From CAZKAP01 sp964552195 (GTDB lineage Bacteria; Bacteroidota; Bacteroidia; Flavobacteriales; Flavobacteriaceae): 58,403 bases of DNA. The notes below the pieces were generated by a model that had not been told where the DNA came from, ran no database searches, and was given only the letters and a program-made list of their open reading frames with translations. Location of the stretch: NCBI GenBank assembly GCA_964552195.1, contig CAZKFM010000016.1, forward strand, positions 1 to 58,403. Direction: 5' to 3'. Position numbers and translations under genes: made by a program. Each line of letters starts with the position of its first letter. The stretch's first letter is position 1. Below, piece after piece: positions 17,086 through 27,888 of the stretch.

Positions 17086-17880
17086 CTACCAGCCCCCGGA
17101 AGCGCCGCCGCCGCCGCCCATACCACCGCCGAAGCCGCCTCCGAAGCCTCCACCGCCGAAGCCTCCTCCGGAGGAACCCCCGCCGAAGCCACCGCGGCCC
17201 ATGTTACTGAGGATGATGACGTCCCAGATATCCGGGCCCCGTCCGCCCCGGCCTCCCTTGCCGCCGTAGCGGATAATCAAGAAGAGAATGAGCAGCACGA
17301 ACAGCCCGAAAATGATGAGCACTACTATGGCTTTGGCTTTATTAACGGGACTGGACTCGGCTGCAAACTCGCCCTCCAGGACCTGAATGATCGCATCGGT
17401 CCCCTTATCCAGTCCGGCGATGTAGTCCCCCTTTTTGAATTCGGGTATCATGACGGTTTCGATGATGCGACGGCTCATGGCATCGGTAAGACTGCCCTCC
17501 ACCCCGTAGCCGGTATTGATACCCACCCTACGGTCGTCCCGTGCCAATAAGACCAGTACACCATTGTCCTTTCCCTTTTGTCCGATCCCCCATTCGGTAA
17601 GCCAGTTCGCGCCCAGGTACTGTATGTTTTCCCCTTCTGTGGATGCTATGGTTACGACTACGATTTGCGTAGAGGTGGTATCGGCATAGCGGATGAGCTT
17701 CTGTTCGAGAGCGGTCTTTTGCGAGGCCGGGAAAAGCCCGATGTAGTCGTATACGCTGGTCTGGCCTGAGCCGGCCGGCTTTTCGGGTATCTCGAACTGG
17801 GCATATGCCAGCCCGGTACCGAGGAGCCAAATTCCGGTCAGTAAGAGAGTCAGTGTATGTTTAACCGCGTGATACTTCAT
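17086..17880 (-). CDS. TPM-domain membrane protein with Gly-rich tail
   Basis: A 264-residue exported protein. A signal peptide (to about AYAQ, residue 27) precedes a TPM domain (DUF477/TPM_phosphatase) with TSTQIVVVTIAS and GKDNGVLVLLARDDRRVGINTGYGVEG. A transmembrane helix follows at about 190-210, and a Gly/Phe-rich tail ends GGGGGASGGW. Some TPM domains are reported as phosphatases or photosystem II repair factors; the bacterial role is unsettled. Its start overlaps the upstream TPM gene by 20 bases. With LemA it forms the widespread LemA-TPM-TPM operon. Confidence 0.85.
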   Translation of the reverse strand: MKYHAVKHTLTLLLTGIWLLGTGLAYAQFEIPEKPAGSGQTSVYDYIGLFPASQKTALEQKLIRYADTTSTQIVVVTIASTEGENIQYLGANWLTEWGIGQKGKDNGVLVLLARDDRRVGINTGYGVEGSLTDAMSRRIIETVMIPEFKKGDYIAGLDKGTDAIIQVLEGEFAAESSPVNKAKAIVVLIIFGLFVLLILFLIIRYGGKGGRGGRGPDIWDVIILSNMGRGGFGGGSSGGGFGGGGFGGGFGGGMGGGGGASGGW

Positions 17881-18298
17881 TGCTTAATTCATCTTTGTCG
17901 TCCTCCTGCCAGGGGAAATGCTTCTTGAGCTCCACTCCAGCCTTGAGGACTCCGGCTATGATGCCATCCTTGAACCGTCCTTCACGAAAGTGCTCCTGAA
18001 TGACGTTCTTGGTCGATTCCCAGAAGTCTTTGGGGACGGCCCGGTCGATGCCTTTGTCGCCGTAGATCACGAATTTGTGATCCTCCACGGCCACGTAAAT
18101 CAATACCCCGTTGGATTCTGCCGTCTGATCCATCTTGAGCATATGAAATACCTGCTGTGCCCGACTAAACGTATCTATGGAGGACCTGGCCTCGATATGC
18201 ACCCGGATTTCTCCCGAGGTATGATCCTCTGCCACCCGGATGGCGGCTACGATTTCCTGTTCTTCCTCACGGGTGAGGAAGTCTTCCACTTCCGACAT
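17861..18298 (-). CDS. TPM-domain protein, short form
   Basis: A 145-residue protein with one TPM domain and no signal peptide: HTSGEIRVHIEARS, NGVLIYVAVEDHKFVIYGDKGID, and FREGRFKDGIIAGVLKAG. It lies between lemA (3-base gap) and the second TPM gene (20-base overlap), so the three are surely co-translated. It is likely cytoplasmic or membrane-peripheral. No catalytic function can be assigned. Confidence 0.85.
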   Translation of the reverse strand: MSEVEDFLTREEEQEIVAAIRVAEDHTSGEIRVHIEARSSIDTFSRAQQVFHMLKMDQTAESNGVLIYVAVEDHKFVIYGDKGIDRAVPKDFWESTKNVIQEHFREGRFKDGIIAGVLKAGVELKKHFPWQEDDKDELSNEVSRG

Positions 18299-18301
18299 CG
18301 A

Positions 18302-18898
18302 CTAGAAGTTAAACTCGACTTCCGGTGCCTTCTCGGCTCCTTCATCGGCCTGAAAGCCATTCATCTTTTCGAAGCCAAACATTCCCGCCAACAGGTTTCC
18401 GGGGAAGTACTGTATGTGCTTGTTATAAGCGTTTACGGCCCCGTTGTAGCGATCCCGGGCCACATTGATACGGTTTTCGGTTCCTTCCAGCTGGGATTGG
18501 AGTTCGAGGAAATTCTGGTTGGCCTTGATGTCCGGATAGCGCTCCACAGTCACCAGGAGCCGGGAGAGGGCCGAACTCAGTCCACTTTGCGCCTGCTGGA
18601 AGTTGGCAATGGCCTCAGGGGACAGGTTTTCGGCATTGATGTCCACGGAGGTGGCCTGCGCCCGGGCCTCGATGACATCCTTCAGGGTTCCGCGCTCGAA
18701 ATCTGCGGCTCCCTGCACCGTCTTAACCAGGTTGTCGATCAGGTCGGCTCGACGCTGATACGAACTCTCTACGTTATTCCACTCGGTTATAGAATCTTCG
18801 CGCAATTCGATTCCCTTGTTGTAAAATCCCCCGGTAAATCTCCATAGGATAATCCCGATAATCAGGATCAGACCGACGATGATAACTAGTTTTTTCAT
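18302..18898 (-). CDS. LemA family protein
   Basis: A 198-residue membrane-anchored protein: an N-terminal transmembrane helix (KKLVIIVGLILIIGIILW) then a long helical domain with family hallmarks WNNVESSYQRRADLIDNLV, DIKANQNFLELQSQLEGTENRI and YNGAVNAYN. ATG 18898 is chosen because the family begins at MKKL; the open frame upstream is not conserved. First gene of the LemA-TPM-TPM operon, 124 bases after the MerR gene. The function of LemA proteins is not established; they are often co-inherited with TPM proteins. Confidence 0.92.
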   Translation of the reverse strand: MKKLVIIVGLILIIGIILWRFTGGFYNKGIELREDSITEWNNVESSYQRRADLIDNLVKTVQGAADFERGTLKDVIEARAQATSVDINAENLSPEAIANFQQAQSGLSSALSRLLVTVERYPDIKANQNFLELQSQLEGTENRINVARDRYNGAVNAYNKHIQYFPGNLLAGMFGFEKMNGFQADEGAEKAPEVEFNF

Positions 18899-19022
18899 GA
18901 TAAAATGGTTAGATAGTATTCGTTTTCGCAAAGTTAGTCGAAGTGCTCGTGTCCTACAACGCACTACCTTCTGATGAGTAGAAGGACAATGGTATTTGTT
19001 ACAGTGTAAGTGAGGGACCGAA

Positions 19023-19352
19023 TCAGATTCCTTCCTTGATACGTATCAGTTCGGTGCGAACCTTCTGCAGTTTTTCGATTATCTGGAAGTTGGTGAGCGC
19101 CTGCTGTTTTTCCTCCTTCAGATGGATTTTGGCGCCTTCCAGAGTGAAGCCCCGCTCCTTCACCAGATGGTGTATGAGCTGAATGTTGCGGACATCTTCC
19201 AGGGTAAACTTGCGATTGCCCCTGGAATTCTTCCTGGGCTGAATCTGCTCGAATTCCTTTTCCCAAAAACGGATCAGGGAGGTATTTACCCCAAAGGCTT
19301 TGGCCACTTCGCCTATGCCGTAGTACCGCTTTTCGGGCAGATCGAGGTGCAT
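19023..19352 (-). CDS. MerR-family transcriptional regulator
   Basis: A 109-residue regulator with an N-terminal winged helix-turn-helix: YYGIGEVAKAFGVNTSLIRFWEKEF and GNRKFTLEDVRNIQLIHHLV, followed by a helical segment. There is no C-terminal effector domain and no metal-binding cysteine, so it is the short MerR type common in Bacteroidota next to an M23 peptidase. Its start codon abuts the stop of the M23 gene, implying co-translation. Target genes are unknown; the downstream LemA-TPM operon is a reasonable guess. Confidence 0.88.
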   Translation of the reverse strand: MHLDLPEKRYYGIGEVAKAFGVNTSLIRFWEKEFEQIQPRKNSRGNRKFTLEDVRNIQLIHHLVKERGFTLEGAKIHLKEEKQQALTNFQIIEKLQKVRTELIRIKEGI

Positions 19353-20330
19353 TTAATCCATGGATTGATTCACTCGCTGTGATAGCCTAAGCATGTTCTC
19401 GAACTCCTCGGTCGTAAGGCTTCCGTAGTAGAAGTTGATGGGATTGATGCGACGACCGTCCTTAATGATTTCGTAGTGCAGGTGCGGGGCCTGGGAACGG
19501 CCGGTACTACCTACAAAACCAATCAGGTCTCCTCGCTTTACCTTCTGGCCGCGACTTACATTGTACTTGCTCAAATGGGCGTACAGGGTAACATAGCCGA
19601 AACCGTGATCGATGCGTATGTGTTTTCCGTAGCCGGTGGAACGGCTATCGGCCCTTTGCACCACTCCGTTTCCGGTGGCGTAAATGGGCGTCATACGGGG
19701 TGCCGTGAAATCCATGCCCTTATGCATCTTGCGTGCCTTGGTAAAGGGGTCGGTTCTCCATCCAAAACCGGAGGCCAAGCGTTTGAGATCCTTGTTCTGT
19801 ACAGGCTGTATGGCCGGGATGGACTGCAGCAGTTTCTCCTTCTCGCTGGCCAGTTTAACGATCTCGTCGAGAGATTTGGACTGAATCACCATCCGCTTCT
19901 GAAGCTGTTCCAAACGCTTTGTGGTTTTGATTACCGTGTCGGAGCTTTTGAACCCTTCCAGACCCTTATGGCGGTTGACTCCTCCGAAGCCTGTTTTGCG
20001 TATGTCTTTAGGTATGGGGCTGGCTGCGAAGTAGATGCGGTAAATGTCGTTGTCCCGCTCCTCGATATCGGCAAGGACTTCTTCCATCTGCTCCATTTTC
20101 TTATTCAGGATTTCGAACTGCAATTCGTAGTTCGAGACCTCGCGTTCGAGCAGGAGTTCCTTGGGAGTAACGATGAAGTTGGCGTTCAGCAGTACTATAA
20201 GTCCGAGCAGACCGAAGAGTCCTGACCCGAGTAAGAAGAAGAAAACTTTGAGGTATTTCGTGGACTTCTTGGGGTCGATCTTTCGGTACGACAGTGTATC
20301 CGGATCGTAGTAGTACTTCACCTTATTCAT
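19353..20330 (-). CDS. M23-family metallopeptidase
   Basis: A 325-residue membrane-anchored LytM-type endopeptidase for peptidoglycan cross-links. A cytoplasmic N-terminus of about 30 residues, a transmembrane helix (residues 31-50), and a coiled coil (about 65-100) precede the M23 domain. Zinc ligands are seen in HKGMD (HxxxD) and in APHLHYE (HxH), so it should be active. It opens a minus-strand run of M23, MerR, LemA and TPM genes beside divergent alaS, an arrangement I recognise from other Flavobacteriia. A -7 element is seen at 20378-20385. Confidence 0.92.
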   Translation of the reverse strand: MNKVKYYYDPDTLSYRKIDPKKSTKYLKVFFFLLGSGLFGLLGLIVLLNANFIVTPKELLLEREVSNYELQFEILNKKMEQMEEVLADIEERDNDIYRIYFAASPIPKDIRKTGFGGVNRHKGLEGFKSSDTVIKTTKRLEQLQKRMVIQSKSLDEIVKLASEKEKLLQSIPAIQPVQNKDLKRLASGFGWRTDPFTKARKMHKGMDFTAPRMTPIYATGNGVVQRADSRSTGYGKHIRIDHGFGYVTLYAHLSKYNVSRGQKVKRGDLIGFVGSTGRSQAPHLHYEIIKDGRRINPINFYYGSLTTEEFENMLRLSQRVNQSMD

Positions 20331-20377
20331 GAACCTAGGGTAATTATTCTAAATTTGGCCTGTATTTGGTAATCGTA

Positions 20378-20385
20378 CAAATATA
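20378..20385 (-). promoter_or_regulatory. Putative -7 element of the M23 gene
   Basis: TATATTTG on the minus strand fits the Bacteroidota TAnnTTTG box, 48 bases before the M23 start. The -33 element is weak. Confidence 0.4.
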
Positions 20386-20433
20386 TAAATTGTTTTATAC
20401 TGCGTGTTAAAAAACGCTTAAGGTGCTGGATAT

Positions 20434-23060
<2,627 letters not shown>

Positions 23061-23061
<1 letters not shown>

Positions 23062-23083
23062 GGGCTTGAGCCCTGCGATTTTT
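23061..23083 (+). terminator. Weak terminator after alaS
   Basis: AGGGC-TTGA-GCCCT begins at the last base of the alaS stop codon and is followed by GCGATTTTT. The stem is short, five pairs. Confidence 0.4.
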
Positions 23084-23175
23084 CCTGATGGCTTTCTGAG
23101 TTTTTCATTTCTTAACGCTTGAATTCCTGCGTTTTCTGGAGGGAATTGTAACTTGAGGCCTTATAAAATCGCTCT

Positions 23176-23832
23176 ATGAAGAATTTTTTCATCATCCTGA
23201 TAACGGCTGCACTGGCCATATTTGGTTACCGCTATTACGAACGCGAAATAGCCGGAAAGGCCCGGATTGTCGAGGAATCTGAACTCATCGAAAAGCAGAT
23301 GAAGAATGTGGCCAAACTGGTAGTGACCGAGGGTCATTTCGCCGAGGTGTACAATTTTGAAGATTCCAAAGAGGTCTTTGGTCCCTGGATCAAGGCCAAA
23401 AAGCGGGCCCTGGTGGTGGTCAACGCCGATGTGACCATTTCCTACGACCTGGATAGGGTAGAACTCATCTTTGACGAGCAGAACCGACAGGTATCCATCA
23501 ATTCCCTGCCGGAACCCGAGATTCGCCTGAATCCCGATTTTAAGTATTACGATATGTCGGCGGATTTCTTCAATCCCTTCGAGGGAGAGGACTACGAAGC
23601 CATAAAAAAGTCAGTCAGCGAGTCCATCATGAAGAAGGTGCTGAAGTCCCCCATGTACACCAATGCCGAGAACAGGCTGGTGAGTGAGCTGGGGAATTTC
23701 TTCGTGATCACTCGATCCATGGGCTGGACGCTGGTGTATCAGGAAAAGCAAATCGAAAGCGCCGACGATTTCAATTCGGAACTGTTACAGGATAACGGGG
23801 AGGCTGGAGTGCCCGTGCCTATAGTCGAATAA
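23176..23832 (+). CDS. DUF4230 domain-containing protein
   Basis: A 218-residue protein with an N-terminal transmembrane or uncleaved signal helix (FFIILITAALAIFGYRYY), then a DUF4230 domain. The pattern QMKNVAKLVVTEGHFAEVYN, LVVVNADVTISYDLDRVEL and the C-terminal FFVITRSMGWTLVYQE are typical. It is probably anchored in the inner membrane with the domain outside. No biochemical function is known. It ends three bases from the convergent hydroxylase gene, with no terminator between them. Confidence 0.85.
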   Translation: MKNFFIILITAALAIFGYRYYEREIAGKARIVEESELIEKQMKNVAKLVVTEGHFAEVYNFEDSKEVFGPWIKAKKRALVVVNADVTISYDLDRVELIFDEQNRQVSINSLPEPEIRLNPDFKYYDMSADFFNPFEGEDYEAIKKSVSESIMKKVLKSPMYTNAENRLVSELGNFFVITRSMGWTLVYQEKQIESADDFNSELLQDNGEAGVPVPIVE

Positions 23833-23835
23833 ACA

Positions 23836-25590
23836 TTACTCCTGCATTGCCAGGTTGAGCAGGTTGAGACCATTCTGTATGGGTTCTGCTACCGCGGAGT
23901 CGGTTTTGGCTCTTTCGGTCAGGCTCTCCAGTATTTCTTCCTGATAAACCGAAATGTCGTTTTGTATGAGTAACTCGAGGGCTTCCAGCTGCAATAGCCA
24001 TTGATTCTTGTGATCCCTTAAAATCTCCTCGGTCAGTTCCCCGAGTTTTTGCCGGGATGCGGCCCGGGTTTCCCTGAGTTCCCTGATTTCAGCATAAAGC
24101 TGATGCATGCGCTTTTCACGGGGATCTTTTAAGATGCGCGGTGGCGTAGGCGTCAGGGTATGGGTTACCATATCGAAACTGTTTTGATCGGCAGGGCCGT
24201 TATAGGCCGAAATGACCTTCTTGCCAATCGCCAGGTCGAAACAGCCATCTCTCGGACTGAACAGGGTCTGATCGCCATGTGAAACCACGCAGTCGCTCAA
24301 ACGCACAAGCAGTATCTTTCCAGCTATATCCCTGATTCCCGTGATTACATTTCCGCTAACCGTAATGTCTCCCTCGAATTCCAGGGAGATCTCCTTGCCT
24401 TCGTAGATGCGATAGGCCTGCAAATCCCTCGGGCTCATATCTTCGACCGCCAGGTTGATCCCTTTGAGTTTTCCAACGGGGGTGCAGTATCCATTGGGAT
24501 AGCACTCCGTACCGTGTCCGATGAGCTCACTACCCTGGTGAGCCAGGGCAACAGGACCCAAGCAGCGAACAAAAACAGGTTTGCCCTCGTGGGTGATCAC
24601 TTCTTCGAATACACCGGATATCTGAAGTCCCGTGGAAAGCTCTATGGTTCCCAGGCTGCGGGAATCAATAAGTTTTCGAATTCCGGCAACTCCTCCACGC
24701 CTAAGGGCCATGGTGTCGGCGAATTCCTCCAAAACCTCGTTGAGGTAGGCGAAATCCGGGGTGACGAACAGCTGCGGTTGAGGCTTGGTGATGTCGAATG
24801 AGACTTCGGCCGCATCCAGGGAATACGGAATTTTGCGTACGTTGCTCGTCATGCACCACTTGCTCTCTCCAATCGAGGATAGTAGTCCGGCGCCGTAAAT
24901 TTTAGGATCCTCCAGTGACCCCACCAGGCCATACTCCACCGTCCACCAGTGAAGATTACGGATACGAGACATCTCACTGGGTTCTCCCAGCTCGGATTGC
25001 AAGCGGTCCACCCGGGCCTCGACTTCTTCGATTTTCTCAGGTGCTACCCCGTGTTGTTCCTTGAGTATAGAAAGTTCCCTGATGGCGTGGTACATCTCCA
25101 TGTCTTTGCCGCTGGAGATGGCCTTGGAACCGATAGCTCCGAAGCGGCGAAGGTATTCGGCGTATTCAGGATTAGCGATGATAGGTGCATGACCTGCCCC
25201 TTCGTGGAGTATGTCGGGTGCCGGTGTGTACTGTATATGTCCGACCTGTCGGATTTCCGAGGCGATCACGAGGACCTTATACGCCTGGAATTCCATGAAG
25301 GCCGAAGGAGGTATAAAGCCGTCAACGGCCACGGCGGCCCAGCCGATTTCCTTCAGTATGCGGTTCATCCCGTACATATTCGGGATATAATCGATGGAAA
25401 TGCCGGTGCGGTCGATGCCATCCCGGTAGCTCTCGTGGGCCACGGTGGGCAGATAACGCACGTTCTGTCGCATTACAAATCGCCAGACCGCCTGATCCTC
25501 AGGTGTGTAGTGTTCGTAATCCTGAGGCTTTATAAATTGTTTCAGGTGGGGCGGTAAGCGATCGATCAGCGGATTCGATTCGTAGTCCAT
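23836..25590 (-). CDS. Aromatic amino acid hydroxylase
   Basis: Pterin-dependent mononuclear iron monooxygenase, likely phenylalanine 4-hydroxylase (phenylalanine to tyrosine). The 2-His-1-Glu iron site is complete: ILHEGAGH gives His129 and His134, and WWTVEYG gives Glu219. The catalytic part occupies about residues 30-310. Bacterial PhhA is usually below 300 residues; this protein has 584, with about 270 extra C-terminal residues including a beta-rich part (about 325-470) and a helical tail. There is no N-terminal ACT domain. I have seen this long form in Bacteroidota. Substrate preference among Phe, Tyr and Trp is not determined. Confidence 0.88.
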   Translation of the reverse strand: MDYESNPLIDRLPPHLKQFIKPQDYEHYTPEDQAVWRFVMRQNVRYLPTVAHESYRDGIDRTGISIDYIPNMYGMNRILKEIGWAAVAVDGFIPPSAFMEFQAYKVLVIASEIRQVGHIQYTPAPDILHEGAGHAPIIANPEYAEYLRRFGAIGSKAISSGKDMEMYHAIRELSILKEQHGVAPEKIEEVEARVDRLQSELGEPSEMSRIRNLHWWTVEYGLVGSLEDPKIYGAGLLSSIGESKWCMTSNVRKIPYSLDAAEVSFDITKPQPQLFVTPDFAYLNEVLEEFADTMALRRGGVAGIRKLIDSRSLGTIELSTGLQISGVFEEVITHEGKPVFVRCLGPVALAHQGSELIGHGTECYPNGYCTPVGKLKGINLAVEDMSPRDLQAYRIYEGKEISLEFEGDITVSGNVITGIRDIAGKILLVRLSDCVVSHGDQTLFSPRDGCFDLAIGKKVISAYNGPADQNSFDMVTHTLTPTPPRILKDPREKRMHQLYAEIRELRETRAASRQKLGELTEEILRDHKNQWLLQLEALELLIQNDISVYQEEILESLTERAKTDSAVAEPIQNGLNLLNLAMQE

Positions 25591-25655
25591 ACTCGTAGTT
25601 TGCCCTCTAATTTACTGAAGTTAGATGGCTCGGCCATAGCCATTCTCGCCCCGCA

Positions 25656-26201
25656 CTATTTAGTTTCGGGTGGATACTTGTCCAGTATGCCGTGTACAAA
25701 CTTGCCGATTCGTTTTTCCTTGCGATCCGGGTTCCGTCCGTCGGTCAGGGGTCCGCTACCTCTTCCCTGCCAGATCAGCTGTTTGTTTTTGGCGTCGATC
25801 AGGTCAATAAACAGGGCACCCTCTGTGGTCACGCTCACATTATTATTGGCCGCCGGCCCCCAAAACCAGGGGTTCCAAAAACCCTGCCATCCCCAGCCCC
25901 AGCCAAAGAAGTTGTTGTAGACATCCACGCGTTCCCTCTCCCGGGTAAAGATGCTTACCAGTATATCGGGCTGCTCGGATTTAACGAAACCCTTGGCCTG
26001 CATTTCGCTATCAATCGCCCTCAGGATGCGTCGCTTATCCAGATCGGAGATCTGCGCCTGGTCAATTCCGGTTTTATAAAATGCGTAGGTCTTGTAATCG
26101 CTAAAAGCCACTTCTTTGTCGTAATCGGAAATGACGCGTATGGAGGTGCAGGAAGCGAGCAGTAAGCCGGCTATGGCCAGCGCGTAGAGGGAATTTTTCA
26201 T
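25656..26201 (-). CDS. DUF4136 lipoprotein
   Basis: A 181-residue lipoprotein (LLLASC, Cys18) with the DUF4136 pattern: VISDYDKEVAFSDYKTYAFY, ILRAIDSEMQAKGF, and near the end DRKEKRIGKFVHGILDKYPP. An aromatic loop rich in Trp, Gly and Phe (WGWGWQGFWNPWFWGP) sits mid-protein, as in other members. It is probably outer-membrane or periplasmic. ATG 26201 is chosen because it starts the signal peptide. Function unknown. Confidence 0.85.
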   Translation of the reverse strand: MKNSLYALAIAGLLLASCTSIRVISDYDKEVAFSDYKTYAFYKTGIDQAQISDLDKRRILRAIDSEMQAKGFVKSEQPDILVSIFTRERERVDVYNNFFGWGWGWQGFWNPWFWGPAANNNVSVTTEGALFIDLIDAKNKQLIWQGRGSGPLTDGRNPDRKEKRIGKFVHGILDKYPPETK

Positions 26202-26305
26202 GATCGAGAGGTAAATTAGAGTTCTAGACTTACTCGTAATCAAAAATAGTGCCGTTTGAAGGAAAGCCAAAGGCTAAAATGTGTGTCGAGTATGGAGTTT
26301 TCGGT

Positions 26306-26524
26306 CTATAAGGCATCCTTCCTGGGATCGAAGCCATAGGGGCAGTGTCGGCATCCGCTTTTGCAGCAATATCCGCGTTTGAGGTGGTATTGTTCGGTAA
26401 AAACGCGGTACCCCTCCTCCGACATGTAATAGTCTCCTTCTTCTATGGGAATGTATTCTTTCACGGCACCACAAAAGTACCCCATTTCCTGCATAATCCT
26501 ACCTTCGTCGATGGTTCGCGCCAC
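26306..26524 (-). CDS. DUF5522 cysteine-cluster protein
   Basis: A 72-residue protein with the conserved EEGDYYMSEEGYRVFTEQYH block followed by KRGYCCKSGCRHCPYGF. The four clustered Cys (CC-x3-C-x2-C) suggest a metal or iron-sulfur site; that is inference. The first ~20 residues are less conserved and Met11 or Met14 could be the start. It is divergent from the HERIH protein gene. Function unknown. Confidence 0.75.
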   Translation of the reverse strand: MARTIDEGRIMQEMGYFCGAVKEYIPIEEGDYYMSEEGYRVFTEQYHLKRGYCCKSGCRHCPYGFDPRKDAL

Positions 26525-26538
26525 TCATAGTACAGCTG

Positions 26539-26568
26539 TTGGAATTCAGAGATAAAAAATTATATTCG
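26539..26568 (+). promoter_or_regulatory. Promoter of the HERIH protein gene
   Basis: TTG (26539-26541), a 19-base spacer and TATATTCG (26561-26568) fit the Bacteroidota consensus with one mismatch. Its position argues that translation starts at ATG 26587 and not at the in-frame TTG 26539. Confidence 0.6.
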
Positions 26569-26586
26569 TTTCAGAGAACCTTATGT

Positions 26587-26910
26587 ATGATCGTTGTATT
26601 CAGGCGAATTTTCCCGTACTCCTATGTCGGACTATCCGTTTGGCCCTTCATTTTCCTGAGAGATCGGGATTTGTTGCGCGATCCGGTTCTGATCAACCAC
26701 GAACGCATACACCAGAGGCAGCAACTCGAGATGCTCCTGCTGCCCTTTTACATCTGGTACCTGACCGAATGGCTTTACCGTTGGATGCGCTGCAGAGATC
26801 CTTATCAGGCCTACCGGGATATTTCTTTCGAGCGTGAGGCCTATACGCAGGAGGCGAACCCTGCCTATCTAACCCAGCGCAAGCCTTTTAGTTTCCTGAG
26901 ATACCGCTGA
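26587..26910 (+). CDS. Small membrane protein with HExxH motif
   Basis: A 107-residue protein I cannot assign to a named family. A hydrophobic N-terminal stretch (YSYVGLSVWPFIFL) is followed by NHERIHQRQQLEM, which holds an HExxH zinc-peptidase motif (His38, Glu39, His42), a second hydrophobic segment (LLLPFYIWYLTEWLY), and FEREAYTQE about 40 residues later, which could supply a third ligand as in gluzincins. It could be a minimal membrane metalloprotease or a degenerate relative. It lies 6 bases upstream of the PLP enzyme gene, so they are probably co-transcribed. Confidence 0.65.
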   Translation: MIVVFRRIFPYSYVGLSVWPFIFLRDRDLLRDPVLINHERIHQRQQLEMLLLPFYIWYLTEWLYRWMRCRDPYQAYRDISFEREAYTQEANPAYLTQRKPFSFLRYR

Positions 26911-26916
26911 TCTGAA

Positions 26917-27888
26917 ATGAGTGATCAGCTCCTCACCGTCCCGACCGAAGCCGTCTCATTGCCGGAGTTCGACAGTGCGGGCTGGCAGGTGCACCTGCGC
27001 AGGGAGGATACCCTGCACCCTCTGGTATCTGGGAATAAGTTCCGCAAACTCCGATATAACCTCAGGGAAGCCCAAGAACGCAACTGCCATACACTGCTCA
27101 CTCTGGGAGGGGCGCATTCCAATCACATACTGGCCGTCGCAGCGGCAGCCTGCGAGCAAGGTCTGGGATCCGTTGCCTGGATACGCGGCGAGGAGTTGAA
27201 CGAGCAGTCCAACGATACCCTGAGCGAAGCTGCGGCTCTGGGTATGCGCATGCATTTCGTCTCCCGTTCTGACTATGCGGTGCTGCGCCTCCGCAAATGG
27301 CATGATTTCTGGAGTAAAAAAGGAGGTGCATGTCCGAAACTTCTCCAGGCTTTTGGTGAGAGGGAACCTGCTTTTTGGGATGGAGTATATTTTCTTCCGG
27401 AGGGAGGAACCAATGAACTCGCCGTACAGGGATGCCAGGAAATCCTGAGGAAAGGAGATGAGGACTACGATCTGATATGCTGTTCCGTAGGTACGGGTGG
27501 AACGCTTTCTGGACTGATCCGTGCCGCTTCAGTTCATCAGCGCGTACTGGGCTTTTCTGCCATCAAGGGGACAGCCGGTCTCCGGGCGGATATTAGTAAA
27601 TTTACCCCGAAGTCGAATTGGGAGATTACCGACGACTATTGTCTGGGTGGATATGGCCGCGTACCGGACGAACTGGTGGACTTTATCAACCGGTTCAGGA
27701 GGGAAGGCAATGGCCCGCTGGATCCGATTTACACCGGAAAGATGATGCTCGGTTTAAGCATGATGGCCCGGCGAAAAACCCTGCCGTCAGGCAGTAAAAT
27801 ACTAGCGATACACACGGGTGGCCTTCAGGGCATTCGCGGAGTGAATCGCCGACGTAAAATGGAACACCGTTCAACTATAGATACATGA
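26917..27888 (+). CDS. ACC deaminase / D-cysteine desulfhydrase family PLP enzyme
   Basis: A 323-residue fold-type II PLP enzyme. VSGNKFRKLRYNL supplies the PLP lysine (about Lys41), GGAHSNH contacts the substrate, and SVGTGGTLSG binds the cofactor phosphate. Members either deaminate 1-aminocyclopropane-1-carboxylate to 2-oxobutanoate and ammonia, or split D-cysteine to pyruvate, sulfide and ammonia; sequence alone does not decide, but in this phylum desulfhydrase-type activity is the safer guess. It overlaps the glucosaminidase gene by four bases (ATGA). Confidence 0.88.
   Translation: MSDQLLTVPTEAVSLPEFDSAGWQVHLRREDTLHPLVSGNKFRKLRYNLREAQERNCHTLLTLGGAHSNHILAVAAAACEQGLGSVAWIRGEELNEQSNDTLSEAAALGMRMHFVSRSDYAVLRLRKWHDFWSKKGGACPKLLQAFGEREPAFWDGVYFLPEGGTNELAVQGCQEILRKGDEDYDLICCSVGTGGTLSGLIRAASVHQRVLGFSAIKGTAGLRADISKFTPKSNWEITDDYCLGGYGRVPDELVDFINRFRREGNGPLDPIYTGKMMLGLSMMARRKTLPSGSKILAIHTGGLQGIRGVNRRRKMEHRSTIDT

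Noticed and set aside
16900..17260. GC-rich tandem repeat in DNA, possible CRISPR or satellite
   Set aside because: It codes the Gly/Phe-rich TPM tail and has no repeat-spacer structure. No CRISPR array was found anywhere in the window.
17036..17269. Proline-rich plus-strand frame
   Set aside because: It is the complement of the Gly-rich tail of the TPM protein; proline runs arise from antisense glycine codons.
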